A program made the position numbers and the translations under genes. DNA of 64,000 bases, taken from contig NZ_JOGB01000012.1 in assembly GCF_000719335.1 (NCBI RefSeq), positions 59,445 through 123,444 of the forward strand. The letters are read 5' to 3'. Source of the DNA: Streptomyces sp. NRRL S-87. GTDB lineage: Bacteria > Actinomycetota > Actinomycetes > Streptomycetales > Streptomycetaceae. Shown here piece after piece: positions 42,345 to 49,935 of the stretch (the first letter of the stretch is position 1; the number at the start of each line of letters is the position of its first letter). The notes below the pieces were generated by a model. That model had not been told where the DNA came from and made no database searches. It saw only the letters and a program-made list of their open reading frames with translations.

Positions 42345-42965
42345 TCAGAACAGGTCCGCCAGGCGCTTTCCGATGGCCCAGGCGTCGTCGACCGGGCAGA
42401 CCGCGAGGTCGTGGTCGGCGTCGGAGGCACGGCGGGCGAGTTCGGGCGTGGCGTAGAAGTTCACCCGGTCGCAGAAGACCTCCCGGATGTCCGCGCCCGT
42501 GGCGGGGGCGAGGGTGACGACGGCCGTGACCGGGCTGAGGTCGCGGACGCCGTCCGGGGTGACCGTGAGCGAGACGGGCGCGCCCGTGGCGGCGCAGCGC
42601 GAGGTGACCCGGCTGGCGGTCTCCTTGAACACGACGGGGAACATCAGGACGTCCATGGCGCACCACCCGTAGCGCCGGACGCCCTGGAGCTCCATCGCGT
42701 GCGGCCGGTCCGCGTTGAGGGACACACCGGCGCCGATGATGTCCCCCGACGGGTCGGTCTCCAGGTCGAACCGCATGTCGCGGAAGCGGTCGAGCACGTC
42801 CGCGGCCGGCCAGCCGAGGAGCGCGCCCGCCGCGGCCGGTGACAGCGCGCCCCGGTCCAGCAGCCCTCCGACCAGGGTGGCCGCGGCGGCCATGAGGGCG
42901 ACCCCCGTCGGGGAGGCCCACTTGGCCACCAGGTGGTCCGACAGCTCACGCACGCGCAGGTCCAT
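42345..42965 (-). CDS. merB: Organomercurial lyase (MerB family), orphan
   Basis: A 206-residue protein matching the alkylmercury lyase fold. The catalytic set is complete: Cys102 and Asp105 in GWCAMDVLMFP and Cys165 in REVFCDRVNFYAT, equivalent to Cys96, Asp99 and Cys159 of plasmid MerB. SRCAATGAPVSLTVTPDG is also a family block. The N-terminal winged-helix-like part (1-80) is present. MerB breaks the carbon-mercury bond by protonolysis and normally works with a MerA reductase. No merA, merR or merT is in the window. AGGAG lies seven bases upstream of ATG 42965. It may have another role in this genome. Confidence 0.88.
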   Translation of the reverse strand: MDLRVRELSDHLVAKWASPTGVALMAAAATLVGGLLDRGALSPAAAGALLGWPAADVLDRFRDMRFDLETDPSGDIIGAGVSLNADRPHAMELQGVRRYGWCAMDVLMFPVVFKETASRVTSRCAATGAPVSLTVTPDGVRDLSPVTAVVTLAPATGADIREVFCDRVNFYATPELARRASDADHDLAVCPVDDAWAIGKRLADLF

Positions 42966-43295
42966 GCCCGTACTCCTGACCTCGAACTCGAATCGGACAC
43001 GCTTTCACCCCCTTCCAAAACGTAACGCGGAGTGACGCGGACGGGACGATCTGCGTCGGGTTGCACGGCCGTACGGGCTACGTGCCCCGCCGCCCGGCCT
43101 TGAAATCCAAGGAGATCGCTACTTTGGGTGACCGTCCGCCGTGGGCTGAAGCGGATTCCACCCCTCCACAAAAAGCCGTACGGCATCACCTGGACGACCT
43201 CGCCGCCGAGACCTCGCCCCCGGGACGCGGGCCGCAGGCGACCCCGAGGTGGGCGAGCGGCTGTGGGCGCCGGCGCCTCCGTCTCCCCGTACCGC
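42966..43295. other. Gap upstream of merB with one doubtful short frame
   Basis: An AT-richer stretch (42975-43170) probably holds the merB promoter. On the plus strand AAGGAGATC precedes a TTG at 43124 that opens a frame (LGDRPPWAEADSTPPQKAVRH) with mildly gene-like codons. It runs into the antisense of the LysR gene, so no CDS is called. Confidence 0.35.
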
Positions 43296-44177
43296 TCAGC
43301 CGGCGGCTGCGGCGCGCAGGGCGGTCAGTGTGCGGCGGGCGTGGTCGCGGAACGCCCCGGTCGCGGGATGCGCGGGTTCGGCGGGCCACACCAGCCGCAC
43401 CGTCACCGGCGCCGCGTCGGCCAGCGGGCGGTACACCACGCCCGGCTGCGGGTGGCTGTGCCGGGTGGCGTCCGCCGTGACGCCCACCGCGTCCCCGGTG
43501 GCGATGGCCGTGAGCCACTCGTCGACGTTCGCCACCTCCACCGTGGCCGCCGGCCGCCGCTCCCCGGGCCACAGCTCCTCCCCCGTCGTGGCGGCCGTGG
43601 CGCACAGCGCCACGGTCCGCGCCGCGACCTCGGCGAGCGTGACCCGCGGCCGCCCCGACAGCACCAGCGGGTCGTCCTCCGCGAGGGCGGCCACCCGGGG
43701 CTCCTCGTACAGGTCGACCCACCGCAGCCCGTCGTCCTCGGGCCGGGTGCGCAGGAACGCCGCGTCCACCTCGCCCCGCCGCAGCGCCGCCTCGGGGTCC
43801 GCCAGCCGGTGGACCCTCAGCTCGGTGGCGGGGTGGTCGCGCCGCCAGGCCTTCAGCAGTCCGACGGTGTACGGGCCCAGGGCGGCCCACGCGAACCCGA
43901 CGCGCAGCGGCCGCGCCCCGGCCGCCGCCTCGGCGAGCGCGTCCTCGACCTGGTGGAGGATCCGGTGCGCGTGCTCGTTCAGGCGCCGGCCCGCCGCCGT
44001 CAGGCGCAGACTGCGGGTCGTACGCTCGACGAGCACCGTCCCGAGCCGGCTCTCCAACTGCTCCAGCGTGCGGGAGAGCGCGGGCTGGCTGATGCGCAGG
44101 ACGGCCGCGGCGCCGGTGATGGTGCCCTCGTCGCCGATGGCCGCGAGGGCGCGCAGGTGCCGGAGGTCCACATTCAT
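43296..44177 (-). CDS. LysR-type regulator divergent to an SDR gene
   Basis: A 293-residue LysR protein. The HTH is at about 3-60 (DLRHLRALAAIGDEGTITGAAAVLRISQPALSRTLEQLE). The effector domain reads LRVGFAWAALGPYTVGLLKAWRRDHP onwards. ATG 44177 begins the standard N-terminus MNVDLRHLRAL. It faces a short-chain dehydrogenase across 70 bp, which is its likely target. A TAAGTGCTGCGC stretch in between may be the site but no clean palindrome was seen. Confidence 0.88.
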   Translation of the reverse strand: MNVDLRHLRALAAIGDEGTITGAAAVLRISQPALSRTLEQLESRLGTVLVERTTRSLRLTAAGRRLNEHAHRILHQVEDALAEAAAGARPLRVGFAWAALGPYTVGLLKAWRRDHPATELRVHRLADPEAALRRGEVDAAFLRTRPEDDGLRWVDLYEEPRVAALAEDDPLVLSGRPRVTLAEVAARTVALCATAATTGEELWPGERRPAATVEVANVDEWLTAIATGDAVGVTADATRHSHPQPGVVYRPLADAAPVTVRLVWPAEPAHPATGAFRDHARRTLTALRAAAAG

Positions 44178-44247
44178 AACCACCCAGCATAAGTGCTGCG
44201 CGATGGGCATTTCCCTCGCCCGAGGGGGCTCGCCTAGCGTCGTCGTC

Positions 44248-44859
44248 ATGCGAATCCTTCTCATCGGCGCGGGCGGCACGCTCGGCGCGGCCGTCCACAC
44301 GACCCTGTCCGCACGCGGCCACGAGGTCATCACCGCGGGCCGGACCGGGGGCGACCTGCGCTACGACGTGACGGACCCGGCGCAGATCGGCGCCCTGTAC
44401 GAGGCGGCCACGGCGGCGGGCCCGCTCGACGCGGTGGCCAGCGCGGCCGGCGACGTGCCGTACCGACCCGTCGCCGAAATGACCCCGGAGGACTGGACGG
44501 CGGCGTTCCGCGGCAAGGTGCTGTCGCAGCTGGAGCTCGTGCGCCAGGGCCTGGGACGGGTGGCGCCCCGCGGCTCGTTCACGTTGATCACGGGGATCAC
44601 GGCGCGCCGGCCCGTGCCCACCGCCACGGCCGCGGCGATGGCCAGCGGGGCGGTCGAGGCCTTCGTCCAGGCGGCCGCGCCGGAGATCGCGCCGCTGCGC
44701 ATCAACGCGGTCAGCCCCACGGTGTTCACCGAGTCGCTGGAGGCGTACGGGGACTTCTTCCCCGGCTTCCCGCCGGTGCCGCTGGCCGAGGTGGCGCAGG
44801 CCTACGTCCGGACCATCGAGGGGACGGAGACCGGCCGGGTCCTGGAGCTGGGCCAGTAG
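44248..44859 (+). CDS. Short-chain dehydrogenase-like protein
   Basis: A 203-residue Rossmann protein, shorter than usual SDRs (about 250). The nucleotide loop is LLIGAGGTLGAAVHTTL (N-terminal G-x-x-x-G-x-G variant). DAVASAAGDVPY is the NAG-like block. Serine lies in LITGITARR. The YxxxK catalytic pair appears replaced by ATAAAMASGAVEAF, so dehydrogenase activity is doubtful. INAVSPTVFTES is the typical motif after strand 6. This compact type is often found divergent to a LysR gene. A -10-like TAGCGT seven bases upstream suggests a leaderless mRNA. Confidence 0.8.
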   Translation: MRILLIGAGGTLGAAVHTTLSARGHEVITAGRTGGDLRYDVTDPAQIGALYEAATAAGPLDAVASAAGDVPYRPVAEMTPEDWTAAFRGKVLSQLELVRQGLGRVAPRGSFTLITGITARRPVPTATAAAMASGAVEAFVQAAAPEIAPLRINAVSPTVFTESLEAYGDFFPGFPPVPLAEVAQAYVRTIEGTETGRVLELGQ

Positions 44860-44963
44860 ACCGCGGCCGAAGGGCACCGGACGGGCGGCACGGGTGGCGC
44901 GGGCGGGCCGGCTGGCACGGGTGGGCCGGCCGGCACGGGTGGGCCGGGTAGGACCCGTGGGAC

Positions 44964-45001
44964 GCGCGGGGGCTGCGGGATCGGCACCGCAGCCCCCGCG
45001 C
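44964..45001. terminator. Strong hairpin between SDR and chitinase
   Basis: A 15-bp perfect stem (GCGCGGGGGCTGCGG and complement) closes an 8-nt loop, shared by convergent genes. Confidence 0.8.
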
Positions 45002-45027
45002 GGTCATGGCGGGCGGACCGCGGGCGG

Positions 45028-45939
45028 TCAGCAGCCGAGGTCGGAGCCGGGCGCGACGCCCAGGATCTGCGTGAAGCGCTGGTAGCTGTCGATCCGGCTC
45101 TGGACCTGCGCGGGGTTGCCGCCGTTGCACTCCAGCGAGCCGTTGATGGAGCGGATGGTCTCGCCGAACCCCCGGCCGTTCACCATGGCCGCGTGGGCGG
45201 TCATGGTGCCGGGCCCGTTCTGGGTGTTCCAGTACCAGAGGGCGGTCTTCCAGGCCACGGCGGCGTCCCGCTCGACGAGGTAGGGGTCGGCGAGCAGGTT
45301 GATGCCGAGGGCGTCGCCTGCGGCCTTGTAGTTGAAGTTCCAGCTCAGCTGGATGGGGCCGCGGCCGTAGTACGCGGGCTGGCCGGCCGGACAGCCGTAC
45401 GGCTGCGACGCGTCGCAGTAGTGCGGGTAGTTGGCGGTGTTCTGCTCGACGACGTAGCGGAGCCCGCCGGTCTCGTGTGCGACGTTGGCGAGGAAGGCGG
45501 CCGCCTCCTGCCGCTTGACGGTGTCGCTGCCGGTGGTGGCGAAGCCCGGGTACGCGGACAGCGCGGCGGTCAGGCCGCGGTACGTGTAGAAGGAGCTCCG
45601 GTTCGGGAACATCTGGTCGAACTGGGCCTCGCTCACCACGAATCCGGAGGGGCTACCGGGGTCGGGGTCGGGCGTGCCGCCCCCGCAGGCGCCCTGGTCC
45701 GCCCAGACTCCCCACTGGCCGGTGGTGCCGGGCGCCTCGCCCTGGGTCCACCACTTGGCCTGCCAGTTGTGGCCGCTGTGGGCGGCCGTCATGCCGCCGG
45801 TGTAGACGGCGGCGGAGTTCCAGGGGCTCGCGCAGGCCGCGGCCGCGGCGGGCGGGGCGGGGACGACGAGGGCGAGAGCGGCGGCCGCGGCGGTGGCGGC
45901 GAGCAGGGGGAGGGCACGACGGCGGGACGCACGGGACAC
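45028..45939 (-). CDS. Secreted GH19 chitinase with N-terminal chitin-binding domain
   Basis: A 303-residue chitinase of the Streptomyces ChiC/ChiF type. Signal peptide (1-35), CBM5/ChtBD3 domain (about 36-86, WNSAAVYTGGM ... WQAKWWTQGE), short linker, GH19 domain (about 98-303). Catalytic Glu156 in VAHETGGL and Glu165 in VVEQN have the nine-residue spacing known in Streptomyces GH19 enzymes; YYGRGPIQLSWNFNY is the substrate-cleft signature. It cuts chitin and can lyse fungal walls. GTG 45939 has AAGGAG seven bases upstream. Two DasR-like sites lie 60-95 bp upstream, implying induction by N-acetylglucosamine signals. Confidence 0.95.
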   Translation of the reverse strand: MSRASRRRALPLLAATAAAAALALVVPAPPAAAAACASPWNSAAVYTGGMTAAHSGHNWQAKWWTQGEAPGTTGQWGVWADQGACGGGTPDPDPGSPSGFVVSEAQFDQMFPNRSSFYTYRGLTAALSAYPGFATTGSDTVKRQEAAAFLANVAHETGGLRYVVEQNTANYPHYCDASQPYGCPAGQPAYYGRGPIQLSWNFNYKAAGDALGINLLADPYLVERDAAVAWKTALWYWNTQNGPGTMTAHAAMVNGRGFGETIRSINGSLECNGGNPAQVQSRIDSYQRFTQILGVAPGSDLGC

Positions 45940-46001
45940 GTAACTGCTCCTTGTGTGGGGGGAGTTGCCGTGGTGGGGGCGGCTACCGCCACTGAAGCGA
46001 A

Positions 46002-46017
46002 ACTGGTCTGGACCTGT
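46002..46017. promoter_or_regulatory. DasR-responsive element 1 (dre)
   Basis: ACTGGTCTGGACCTGT resembles the dre consensus ACTGGTCTAGACCACT, upstream of the chitinase. Confidence 0.8.
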
Positions 46018-46033
46018 CAAGGTCTAGACCAAT
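46018..46033. promoter_or_regulatory. DasR-responsive element 2 (dre)
   Basis: CAAGGTCTAGACCAAT carries the perfect core GGTCTAGACC and abuts element 1. Paired 12-bp repeats of this type are the classic chitinase promoter elements in Streptomyces. Confidence 0.85.
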
Positions 46034-46393
46034 TTTCACGCTCCGCACACCCGCCGTACGCAAATCCCCCGCGCCGCCCCGCTCCTGAGGGCCCATCAGG
46101 CGGGACGCGCCACCGGGCCACGCCCCCGCTCGAACACCTCTCCGTTGACACCTTGCAATCAATGGTTCAACGGTTTACCGCCCTTAAGTTCACTTGATCA
46201 ACTACCGGTTACGGCTTTCTTCGGCCGATTCCCGGATTCCCATCCGCCCTGGTCAGAGCTGCGCGACCGACCACGTCCCGCGTCCGCACGGTCACCCGAG
46301 GTGACCGGAATTGATGGTTCGACCATGCGTGCGGCCCCGGAGTCGGCAAGACTCACGTTCGCAATCCGCAACCACACACAGGGAGTGTTCGAA

Positions 46394-46834
46394 ATGCGGT
46401 CCATCGTCAGGGGTCTGGGACTCGCGGCCACCACCATGGCCCTCACGGCAGCCACCGCGGTCACCGCCGTCGGTACGGCCGACGCCGCCCCCACCGGGGA
46501 AGCCCGCCTCTACGCGCCGTCCGCGCTCGTCATCTCGCTCGTCGACGGGGTCGACCCGAGCGAGGGGATCATACGTGCGGTGACCCTCAGCTGTATGCCG
46601 ACGCCGACCGGGACGCACCCGGACCCGGCCGGGGCGTGCGGCGAACTGCGTGCCAACAACGCCAAGTTCGACCAGATCACCAAGGCCGGATCGGCGGCGC
46701 TGTGCACCCGGGAGTGGCACCCCATGACCGTCACGGTCGACGGCGTCTGGGAGGGCAGCCGGGTCTCCTACCGGCACACCTTCGCCAACCGCTGCGCGCT
46801 CCACAACGGCAGCGGCACGGTGTTCGGCATCTGA
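46394..46834 (+). CDS. Streptomyces subtilisin inhibitor (SSI) family protein
   Basis: A 146-residue secreted serine-protease inhibitor. Signal peptide 1-32 (cleavage after ADAA), mature part about 113 residues as usual for SSI. The first disulfide loop is SCMPTPTGTHPDPAGACGELR. The reactive loop reads LCTREWHPMTVTVDGVW, placing Arg106 at P1, so trypsin-like proteases are the expected targets as well as subtilisins. The end YRHTFANRC ... GTVFGI is the family C-terminus. AGGGAG lies about nine bases upstream of ATG 46394. The 360-bp upstream region is AT-rich, with a TTGACA box at 46145; no clear operator was found. Confidence 0.95.
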   Translation: MRSIVRGLGLAATTMALTAATAVTAVGTADAAPTGEARLYAPSALVISLVDGVDPSEGIIRAVTLSCMPTPTGTHPDPAGACGELRANNAKFDQITKAGSAALCTREWHPMTVTVDGVWEGSRVSYRHTFANRCALHNGSGTVFGI

Positions 46835-46932
46835 CGCCGCCGCCTCCCGACCCGGCCGGGGACCGGCCGGTTCGGCTGTCCGGCTTCTGACCCGCTCCGG
46901 CCGCCTCCCCGCCGGCCGCGCGGACAGCGACA

Positions 46933-46970
46933 CGGAAGGGCCGGGGTCCGTACGGACCCCGGCCCTTCCG
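46933..46970. terminator. Perfect 38-bp palindrome terminator
   Basis: Nineteen-bp arms, starting CGGAAGGGCCGGGGTCCG, lie between the SSI gene and the convergent small membrane-protein gene. Confidence 0.85.
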
Positions 46971-46986
46971 CATGCGCGCGCCGGCC

Positions 46987-47160
46987 TCAGCCGCGGCGCG
47001 AGCCCACCTCGAAGAGCAGGTACAGGAAGGCGGCGAAGACGTGTCCCACGAAGAGGTAGGCGAACAGCCGGATCGCCAGCCCGCGCGGGAAGCCGTTCTC
47101 GAAGCGGGCGGGACGCCCGGCGGGGCGCTCGGACGGGACGGCGGTGGGTTCCTCGGGCAC
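46987..47160 (-). CDS. Small single-span membrane protein (DUF6126-like) coupled to XRE-cupin regulator
   Basis: A 57-residue protein with one hydrophobic helix (RLFAYLFVGHVFAAFLYLLFEVG, about 30-52) and basic ends. A strong AGGAG lies seven bases before GTG 47160, overlapping the end of the upstream regulator gene region (11 bp after its stop). Small proteins of this kind, which I recall as DUF6126, accompany XRE-cupin regulators in Streptomyces; the family name is from memory. Function is unknown. Confidence 0.7.
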   Translation of the reverse strand: MPEEPTAVPSERPAGRPARFENGFPRGLAIRLFAYLFVGHVFAAFLYLLFEVGSRRG

Positions 47161-47171
47161 TGCGGGTCTCC

Positions 47172-47846
47172 TCAGATCTTCGGGCGCCGCGGATCGCCGC
47201 CCAGGCACAGCTGGGACACGGCGCTCTGCAGCAGGGTGTGGACGAACAGCAGGTCGGCCCCGCCGGCCCGGGCAGCCGCGATGCGGTGCGGGGTGAGCGA
47301 GTCGAAGTGCGCGCTGTCCCCGGCCTCCAGCAGGTACTCGGCCTCCCCGAGGTGCAGGCGCAGCCGCCCCTTGAGGACGTAGAGCCACTCCTCGCCCGGG
47401 TGCACGCGGACCAGTTCCTCCTGGCTCCTGCCGTACGGGATGTGGACGCGCAGCGCCTGCATGCCGCGGCCGGAGCCGCCCGCCTGCCAGTACGTCCACC
47501 CGTCGGCCTCGCGGGCCCCGGCTCCCCCGCCGCGTACGATCGGATCGGCGGCGGCCGGGGTCTCGCCGAGCAGCTCGGACACGGTCGTCCCGTAGGTCCG
47601 GGCCAGTCCCAGCAGCATCGGCAGGGAGGGCTGGCGGCGTCCGGTCTCGAGCCGGGACAGGTGGGCCGGGGACATCCGGGCCCGCGCCGCCGCGGCCTCC
47701 AGGGTGAGCCCGGTGCGCCGGCGCAGCTCGCGCAGCTGCGGTGCGACGACCGGGAGCTCGTCCTCCGGTACGGGCGGGGGCCCGTCGGCCGTGTCGGGCG
47801 TACCGGGGGGCCCGTGCGGCGCGGGCCCTTCGGGAACGGGGTTCAT
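47172..47846 (-). CDS. XRE-family regulator with cupin domain
   Basis: A 224-residue regulator. HTH_3 domain at about 35-95 (LRELRRRTGLTLEAAAARARMSPAHLSRLETGRRQPSLPMLLGLARTYG). C-terminal cupin_2 at about 130-210 (HPGEEWLYVLKGRLRLHLGEAEYLLEAGDSAHFDSLTPHRI), a small-ligand sensor fold with candidate metal ligands His and Glu. Two TTGCC-N5-GGCAA palindromes directly upstream are its likely autoregulatory sites. It forms an operon with the small membrane protein. Confidence 0.9.
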   Translation of the reverse strand: MNPVPEGPAPHGPPGTPDTADGPPPVPEDELPVVAPQLRELRRRTGLTLEAAAARARMSPAHLSRLETGRRQPSLPMLLGLARTYGTTVSELLGETPAAADPIVRGGGAGAREADGWTYWQAGGSGRGMQALRVHIPYGRSQEELVRVHPGEEWLYVLKGRLRLHLGEAEYLLEAGDSAHFDSLTPHRIAAARAGGADLLFVHTLLQSAVSQLCLGGDPRRPKI

Positions 47847-47866
47847 GCTCCGATTGAGCCAGAGAG

Positions 47867-47881
47867 TTGCCTGAGCGGCAA
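47867..47881. promoter_or_regulatory. XRE-cupin operator 1
   Basis: TTGCC-TGAGC-GGCAA lies 21 bp upstream of the regulator start. Confidence 0.75.
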
Positions 47882-47887
47882 ACGCTC

Positions 47888-47902
47888 TTGCCTCAGAGGC
47901 AA
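47888..47902. promoter_or_regulatory. XRE-cupin operator 2
   Basis: TTGCC-TCAGA-GGCAA has identical arms to operator 1 and is exactly 21 bp (two helical turns) away. Confidence 0.75.
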
Positions 47903-47951
47903 ACTTCCTGCCGCCGGGCGGAGGCGAGGGCCGCCGGCGACGGCGCGGCGG

Positions 47952-48467
47952 TCAGGCGCCTGCCGCCGTCCCGCCCTCCTCTGCCGCCGCGCCCAGCGCC
48001 GCCGCGTCGAGGGCGAGGGTGAGCCGGTCCAGCCGCGCCTGCAGGTCGGCGACCTCGGACAGGTCGAAGCCGGTCGAGGACGCGATGCGGCGCGGCACCG
48101 CCGCGGCCCGCTCGCGCAGCGCCGATCCCGCCCCGGTCAGATGGGCCGAGACGGAGCGCTCGTCGGCAGCACTGCGCTCGCGCCGCACCAGGCCGTTCGC
48201 CTCCAGGCGCTTCAGCAGCGGCGAGAGCGTCCCCGAGTCGAGCCGCAGCCGCCGGCCCAGCTCCTTCACGGGCGTCGGACCGCGCTCCCACAGCACCAGC
48301 ATGACGAGGTACTGCGGGTACGTGAGGTCCAGCTCCTTGAGGATCACGCGGTAGAGCGCACCGAACGCACGCGACGCGGCACCCAGCGAGAAGCAGATCT
48401 GCCGGTCCAGCCGCAGGAACTCCTCGTCGGGGACGGCTGCGGTCCAGTTCTCGGTCATGTGGCCCAT
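47952..48467 (-). CDS. ohrR: OhrR organic-hydroperoxide sensor (MarR family)
   Basis: A 171-residue MarR-type repressor. DRQICFSLGAASRAF carries the conserved reactive cysteine (Cys25) of OhrR, oxidised by organic hydroperoxides to release DNA. The partner tyrosines of the pocket lie in ALYRVILKELDLTYPQY. The HTH is LGRRLRLDSGTLSPLLKRLEANGLVRR and the wing is DERSVSAHLTGAG. ATG 48467 follows GAGG closely; ATG 48458 is an alternative. It is divergent to ohr, with a 14-bp palindrome in the 108-bp gap. Confidence 0.93.
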   Translation of the reverse strand: MGHMTENWTAAVPDEEFLRLDRQICFSLGAASRAFGALYRVILKELDLTYPQYLVMLVLWERGPTPVKELGRRLRLDSGTLSPLLKRLEANGLVRRERSAADERSVSAHLTGAGSALRERAAAVPRRIASSTGFDLSEVADLQARLDRLTLALDAAALGAAAEEGGTAAGA

Positions 48468-48486
48468 GTTACCTCGACGGCGATTA

Positions 48487-48500
48487 AGTTGTGCACAACT
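48487..48500. promoter_or_regulatory. OhrR operator
   Basis: AGTTGTGCACAACT is a perfect palindrome between the divergent ohrR and ohr genes. A further TTGTG half-site follows at 48504-48508. Confidence 0.8.
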
Positions 48501-48575
48501 GAATTGTGTGGTCTATTGATGGGGCGGCCGGATGACGGCCGCGACCACCGATCTCTCCACGAGAGGACCCCTCTG

Positions 48576-48986
48576 ATGGACGCGCTGTACACCGCTGTCG
48601 CCACCGCCAACGGCCGAGAGGGCCGCGCCGTCAGCTCCGACGGTGTGCTGGACCTCGCCCTGGCGATGCCTCCGGCGCTCGGCGGGAACGGCCAGGGCAC
48701 CAACCCCGAGCAGCTCTTCGCGGCCGGCTACGCCGCCTGCTTCGCCAGCGCCCTCGGCCTCGTCGGCCGCCAGGCCAAGGTCGACACCAGTGACATCTCC
48801 GTCACCGCCGAGGCGTCGATCGGCAAGGACGACACCGGCTTCGGCCTGGCCGTGACCCTGCGCGTCGAGCTGCCGGCGGAGCTGGACAACGAGACCGGCA
48901 CCCTGCTGGTCAAGCAGGCCCACGAGGTCTGCCCCTACTCCAAGGCCACCCGCGGCAACATCCCCGTCGAGCTCGTCGTCGAGTAG
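48576..48986 (+). CDS. ohr: Organic hydroperoxide resistance protein Ohr
   Basis: A 136-residue OsmC/Ohr-family thiol peroxidase that reduces organic hydroperoxides. Catalytic Cys55 in GYAACFASAL and resolving Cys119 in HEVCPYSKATRGN, with the pocket Glu46 in NPEQLFAAGY, define Ohr rather than OsmC. GAGAGGA lies eight bases before ATG 48576. Repressed by the divergent OhrR. Confidence 0.96.
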   Translation: MDALYTAVATANGREGRAVSSDGVLDLALAMPPALGGNGQGTNPEQLFAAGYAACFASALGLVGRQAKVDTSDISVTAEASIGKDDTGFGLAVTLRVELPAELDNETGTLLVKQAHEVCPYSKATRGNIPVELVVE

Positions 48987-49060
48987 TCGCGGCGCGCCGC
49001 AGCCGCCACCACCTGCGCGGCGACGTCCGCGGCCGCACCCGGCCGCACCCGGCCGCACCA

Positions 49061-49119
49061 GAACGCCTCCGACCGCCGTCTTCCGGGCCGCCGCCCACGA
49101 CGCGCGGTCGGAGGCGTTC
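49061..49119 (+). terminator. Hairpin after ohr
   Basis: GAACGCCTCCGACCGC and GCGGTCGGAGGCGTTC form a 16-bp perfect stem with a 27-nt loop. Confidence 0.65.
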
Positions 49120-49311
49120 TCCGTTCCCGTCCCGTCCCTCGGCTCCTCCGGGGCCTCCACGCTCCCGTGGCCGCCTCCGTCCCCGCCCCGTCCCCGGTGC
49201 GCACTTCGCATGAACAACGCGTGACAACACGCCCGGCGCGGTTCTCGCGCGCCCTCCGACCGGCGACAGTGGTCGCCGTACGGAACGTCGAGCGGGGCAG
49301 GAGTGGAGCGC

Positions 49312-49929
49312 GTGCTGATCGAGAGCCCGCCGGCCGGCAGCCGGCCCGACCCCGCCTGGAGCGGGCCGCCACCGGTCCTGCTCGCCTCCCACATCCGCGC
49401 GACCGCGCCGATGGTGTCCGTGGCGGGCGGCCGCGGGCCCGGCGGGGCGCCCGTGACGGCGTTCCGGATCGATGCGCAGCCCGTGACCGCCGCGGAGTTC
49501 GCCCGGTTCACCGGACAGACCGGCCACGTCACCGCCGCCGAACGGGCCGGCTGGTCGTACGAGGTCGCCGGGCACGCCCCGCGTGCCGTCGCGGGGCTGA
49601 CGTGGCGCACCCCGTACCGGCCCGGCACGGCCGCCGATCCGCTGGCCGCCGTGGTGCACGTCGCGTGGTCGGACGCCGTGGCGTACGCCGCCTGGGCGGG
49701 CAAGCGACTGCCGTCCGAGGCGCAGTGGGTGCGCGCGGCGGCCGGCCGGGGCGACGGGGCCGAGGGGTGCGGCTCCCGCCGGACGCCCGGCGACCACTGG
49801 GAGTGGACGGCCGACGTGCACGACCCCGGGCGCGGGACGCGCACCGTCCGTGCGGGCGGCGCCCGGGCGGGCCTGGTTCCGGACCTGACGGCCGGGAACG
49901 TGGGCTTCCGCTGCGTGTCGGCGCCCTGA
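49312..49929 (+). CDS. Short formylglycine-generating-enzyme (SUMF1)-like protein
   Basis: A 205-residue protein of the FGE-sulfatase fold, compared with about 300 for full enzymes. Family blocks include [62 protein letters not shown] and the end GNVGFRC. The segment between the PSEAQW helix and WEWTAD is much shortened. Only one of the two copper-binding active-site cysteines seems retained (Cys in GFRC), plus Cys in AEGCGS. No sulfatase gene is nearby. Likely a divergent member with another oxidative or structural role. GTG 49312 is preferred with AGGAG eight bases upstream; GTG 49303 overlaps that site. Confidence 0.78.
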   Translation: MLIESPPAGSRPDPAWSGPPPVLLASHIRATAPMVSVAGGRGPGGAPVTAFRIDAQPVTAAEFARFTGQTGHVTAAERAGWSYEVAGHAPRAVAGLTWRTPYRPGTAADPLAAVVHVAWSDAVAYAAWAGKRLPSEAQWVRAAAGRGDGAEGCGSRRTPGDHWEWTADVHDPGRGTRTVRAGGARAGLVPDLTAGNVGFRCVSAP

Positions 49930-49935
49930 GGCCGT

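Noticed and set aside
43124..43480. Plus-strand frame LGDRPPWAEADSTPPQ upstream of the LysR gene
   Set aside because: The start is a TTG and most of the frame is antisense to the end of the LysR gene; only about 40 codons look gene-like.
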